In this document: positions 61,396 through 64,000 of the stretch, piece by piece
Position numbering within the stretch: position 1 is the stretch's first letter
Layout: the number at the start of each line of letters is the position of its first letter
Source of the DNA: Symbiodinium kawagutii
Lineage: Eukaryota; Sar; Dinophyceae; Suessiales; Symbiodiniaceae
DNA length: 64,000 nt
NCBI GenBank assembly: GCA_009767595.1
Contig: VSDK01010418.1
Coordinates: 320,814 to 384,813 of the forward strand
Reading direction: 5' to 3'
Translations under genes and position numbers: made by a program
Notes under the pieces: generated by a model
What the model saw: the letters and a program-made list of their open reading frames with translations, nothing else
The model's database searches: none
Told to the model about the DNA's origin: nothing

Positions 61396-63650
61396 NNNNN
61401 NNNNNNNNNNNNNNNNNNNNNNNNNNNNNNNNNNNNNNNNNNNNNNNNNNNNNNNNNNNNNNNNNNNNNNNNNNNNNNNNNNNNNNNNNNNNNNNNNNNN
61501 NNNNNNNNNNNNNNNNNNNNNNNNNNNNNNNNNNNNNNNNNNNNNNNNNNNNNNNNNNNNNNNNNNNNNNNNNNNNNNNNNNNNNNNNNNNNNNNNNNNN
61601 NNNNNNNNNNNNNNNNNNNNNNNNNNNNNNNNNNNNNNNNNNNNNNNNNNNNNNNNNNNNNNNNNNNNNNNNNNNNNNNNNNNNNNNNNNNNNNNNNNNN
61701 NNNNNNNNNNNNNNNNNNNNNNNNNNNNNNNNNNNNNNNNNNNNNNNNNNNNNNNNNNNNNNNNNNNNNNNNNNNNNNNNNNNNNNNNNNNNNNNNNNNN
61801 NNNNNNNNNNNNNNNNNNNNNNNNNNNNNNNNNNNNNNNNNNNNNNNNNNNNNNNNNNNNNNNNNNNNNNNNNNNNNNNNNNNNNNNNNNNNNNNNNNNN
61901 NNNNNNNNNNNNNNNNNNNNNNNNNNNNNNNNNNNNNNNNNNNNNNNNNNNNNNNNNNNNNNNNNNNNNNNNNNNNNNNNNNNNNNNNNNNNNNNNNNNN
62001 NNNNNNNNNNNNNNNNNNNNNNNNNNNNNNNNNNNNNNNNNNNNNNNNNNNNNNNNNNNNNNNNNNNNNNNNNNNNNNNNNNNNNNNNNNNNNNNNNNNN
62101 NNNNNNNNNNNNNNNNNNNNNNNNNNNNNNNNNNNNNNNNNNNNNNNNNNNNNNNNNNNNNNNNNNNNNNNNNNNNNNNNNNNNNNNNNNNNNNNNNNNN
62201 NNNNNNNNNNNNNNNAACGTACCAAAGCAAAACGTACCAAGGCCATACGTATACAACGTACCACAGCAAAACCTACCAAGACACAACGTACCAAAACAAA
62301 ATTGACAACGTACCACAGAGCAAAACGTACCAGCCCTAAACGTACCACAGCAAAATGCACCAGAGCAATACGCCCAAGACACAACGTACCACAGCAAACG
62401 TACCACAGCAAAACGTACCAAGATGAAACGTACCACGGCAAAACGTACCAAGATCAAACGTACCAAGAGCAAAACGCACCAGAGCAAAACGTACCACAGC
62501 AAAACGTACCAAGAGCAAAACGTACCAAGAGCAAAACGTACCAAAGCAAAACGTACCACCGCAAAACGTACCAAGGCAAAACGTACCAGAGCAAAACGTA
62601 CCACAGTAAAACGTACCAGAGTAAAACGTACGCAGGCAAAACGCGCCAAGACAAAACGTACCAAGACAAAACGTATAGCACAGCACAACGTACCAAGATC
62701 AAACGTACCACGGCAAAACGTACCAAGATCAAACCTACCAAAGCAAAATGTACAATGTACCGCAGCAGAACGTACCAAGAGCAAACGTAACACAGCAAAA
62801 CGTACCAAGATCAAACGTACCACGGCAAAACGTACCAAGATCAAACGTACCAAGAGCAAACGCACCAGAGCAAAACGTACCACAGTAAAACGTACCAAGA
62901 TGAAACAGACCACGGCAAAACGTACCAAGATCAAACGTACCAAGAGCAAAACGCACCAGAGCAAAACGTACCACAGCAAAACGTACCAAGAGCAAAACGT
63001 ACCAAGAGCAAAACGTACCAAAGCAAAACGTACCAAAGCAAAACGTACCACGAGCAAAATGCACCACAGCAAAACGTACCAAGATAAAACGTACCACAGC
63101 AAAACGTACCAAGATCAAACGTACCAGAGAAAAACGTACCAAGAGCAAAACGTACCAAAGCAAAACGTACCAAAGCAAAACGTACCACGAGCAAAATGCA
63201 CCACAGCAAAACGTACCAAGATAAAACGTACCACAGCAAAACGTACCAAGATCAAACGTACCAGAGCAAAACGTACCAAGATCAAACGTACCACGGCAAA
63301 ACGTACCAAGATCAAACGTACCAAGAGCAAACGCACCAGAGCAAAACGTACCACAGCAAAACGTACCAAGAGCAAAACGTATCAAAGCAAAACGCACCAG
63401 AGCAAAACGTACCAGAGTAAAACGTACCAAGAGCAAAACGTACCAAAGCAAAAAGCACCAGAGCAAAACGTACCAGAGTAAAACGTACCAAGGCAAAATG
63501 CACCAAGACAAAACGTACCAAGACACAAGCCAAAACGCACCAAGACAAAACGTACCAAGACAAAACGTATAGGGCAGCAAAACGTACCCAGAACCAAGAC
63601 ACAACGTACCAGCGCAGCTAAACGCACCAAGACAAAACGTACCAAGAAGC
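61396..63650. repeat. 15-bp satellite (AAAACGTACCANAGC) and assembly gap
   Basis: 61396-62215 is N. From 62216 to about 63650 the sequence is dozens of variants of AAAACGTACCANAGC (and ACCAAGAGCA, ACCAAGATCA forms). The unit length is divisible by three, so frames stay open for hundreds of codons on both strands; these are not genes. Confidence 0.95.
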
Positions 63651-63655
63651 AGATC

Positions 63656-64000
63656 CAAAATGGCCAAAACGCGAGACGGTCACAACCGAAATTTCAAAAT
63701 CGCAATTTTTCTTCAATTTTTGAGGTTCAATGTCGAGAAAACGCGAAACAGTCACAAGTGAAATTTCAAAATCGCAATTTTTCTTCAATTTTTGACATTT
63801 ATATCGAAAACGGTTACGAATATGGTCATTTTACTTCAGATTTTGACGTTCAATGTGGAGAAAACGCGAAAGGGTCACGACCGAAATTTCAAAATCGCAA
63901 TTTTTCTTCAATTTTTGACGTTTAATGTCGAGAAAACGCGAAACGGTCACGACCGAAATTTCAAAATCGCAATTTTTCTTCAATTTTTGACGTTCAATAT
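63656..64000. repeat. About 70-bp tandem repeat at the window end
   Basis: GAAATTTCAAAATCGCAATT recurs at about 63690, 63759, 63884 and 63954, with AAAACGCGAAACGGTCAC between copies; a truncated copy lies near 63800. It continues past the window. Confidence 0.9.

Noticed and set aside
62216-63650. CRISPR-like appearance of regularly spaced repeats
   Set aside because: The unit is 15 bp with no unique spacers, and the genome is eukaryotic.
61357-63667. Very long frames across the gap and the 15-bp satellite
   Set aside because: They contain runs of N and a satellite whose period is a multiple of three; no unique sequence.
1-64000. tRNA, rRNA, snRNA, riboswitch or bacterial operon signals
   Set aside because: Looked for by eye; no cloverleaf, conserved rRNA word or Shine-Dalgarno/operon structure found. 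A tRNAscan/Infernal run would be needed to exclude small RNA genes.

Overview
The window looks like nuclear DNA of a dinoflagellate, probably Symbiodiniaceae or a relative. Four things point there. (1) A conserved gene, ribosomal protein L7 (rpl7), can be reassembled exon by exon on the minus strand at about 51.4-55.2 kb. Its introns use GT, GC and GA donors, and every exon after an acceptor begins with G (AG|G), as known for dinoflagellates. (2) Two intronless minus-strand genes carry remnants of the dinoflagellate spliced leader just upstream of their start codons, the mark of mRNAs copied back into the genome. (3) Genes are broken into many short exons (33-200 bp) in AT-rich, repeat-filled introns. 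(4) Microsatellites and tandem duplications are abundant. The two runs of N (43485-43787 and 61396-62215) show this is an assembled scaffold.

Layout. 0-5.8 kb: a partial retroposed gene running off the left edge, a retroposed PDZ-like/RING-H2 gene, and scattered minus-strand exons. 8.0-18.1 kb: a chain of minus-strand exons ending in a lysine-rich tail (stop at 8021), including a 1018-bp exon cassette repeated four times plus a fifth partial copy (13.67-17.8 kb). 21.3-21.7 kb: a short plus-strand gene piece. 22.1-23.9 kb: minus-strand exons, one with an IQ-like segment. 24.2-43.2 kb: a long series of minus-strand exons, many encoding E/R/K-rich helices, ending in a 1.7-kb exon with a homogenised 38-residue (114-bp) repeat; this may be one giant coiled-coil gene or several. 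44.6-47.3 kb: further minus-strand exons, including an acidic 9-residue-repeat protein. 47.7-49.9 and 55.3-57.3 kb: decayed coding stretches with stops and frameshifts, one with a MYND-like zinc finger. 50.0-55.2 kb: rpl7. 57.3-64 kb: diverged duplicated units invaded by A/C-only satellites, a membrane-protein-like exon pair, and a 15-bp satellite.

Interspersed through the introns are short (about 90-130 bp) elements with terminal inverted repeats, in at least five families (A-E). Several sit between candidate exons, and one family begins at a splice donor; they resemble introners (intron-generating elements) or MITEs.

Most genes are on the minus strand, consistent with unidirectional gene arrays in dinoflagellates. 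Most single exons cannot be given a function. Exon boundaries were placed by eye from reading frame, splice-site context and, where possible, phase agreement; transcripts are needed to confirm them and to decide which exons belong together.
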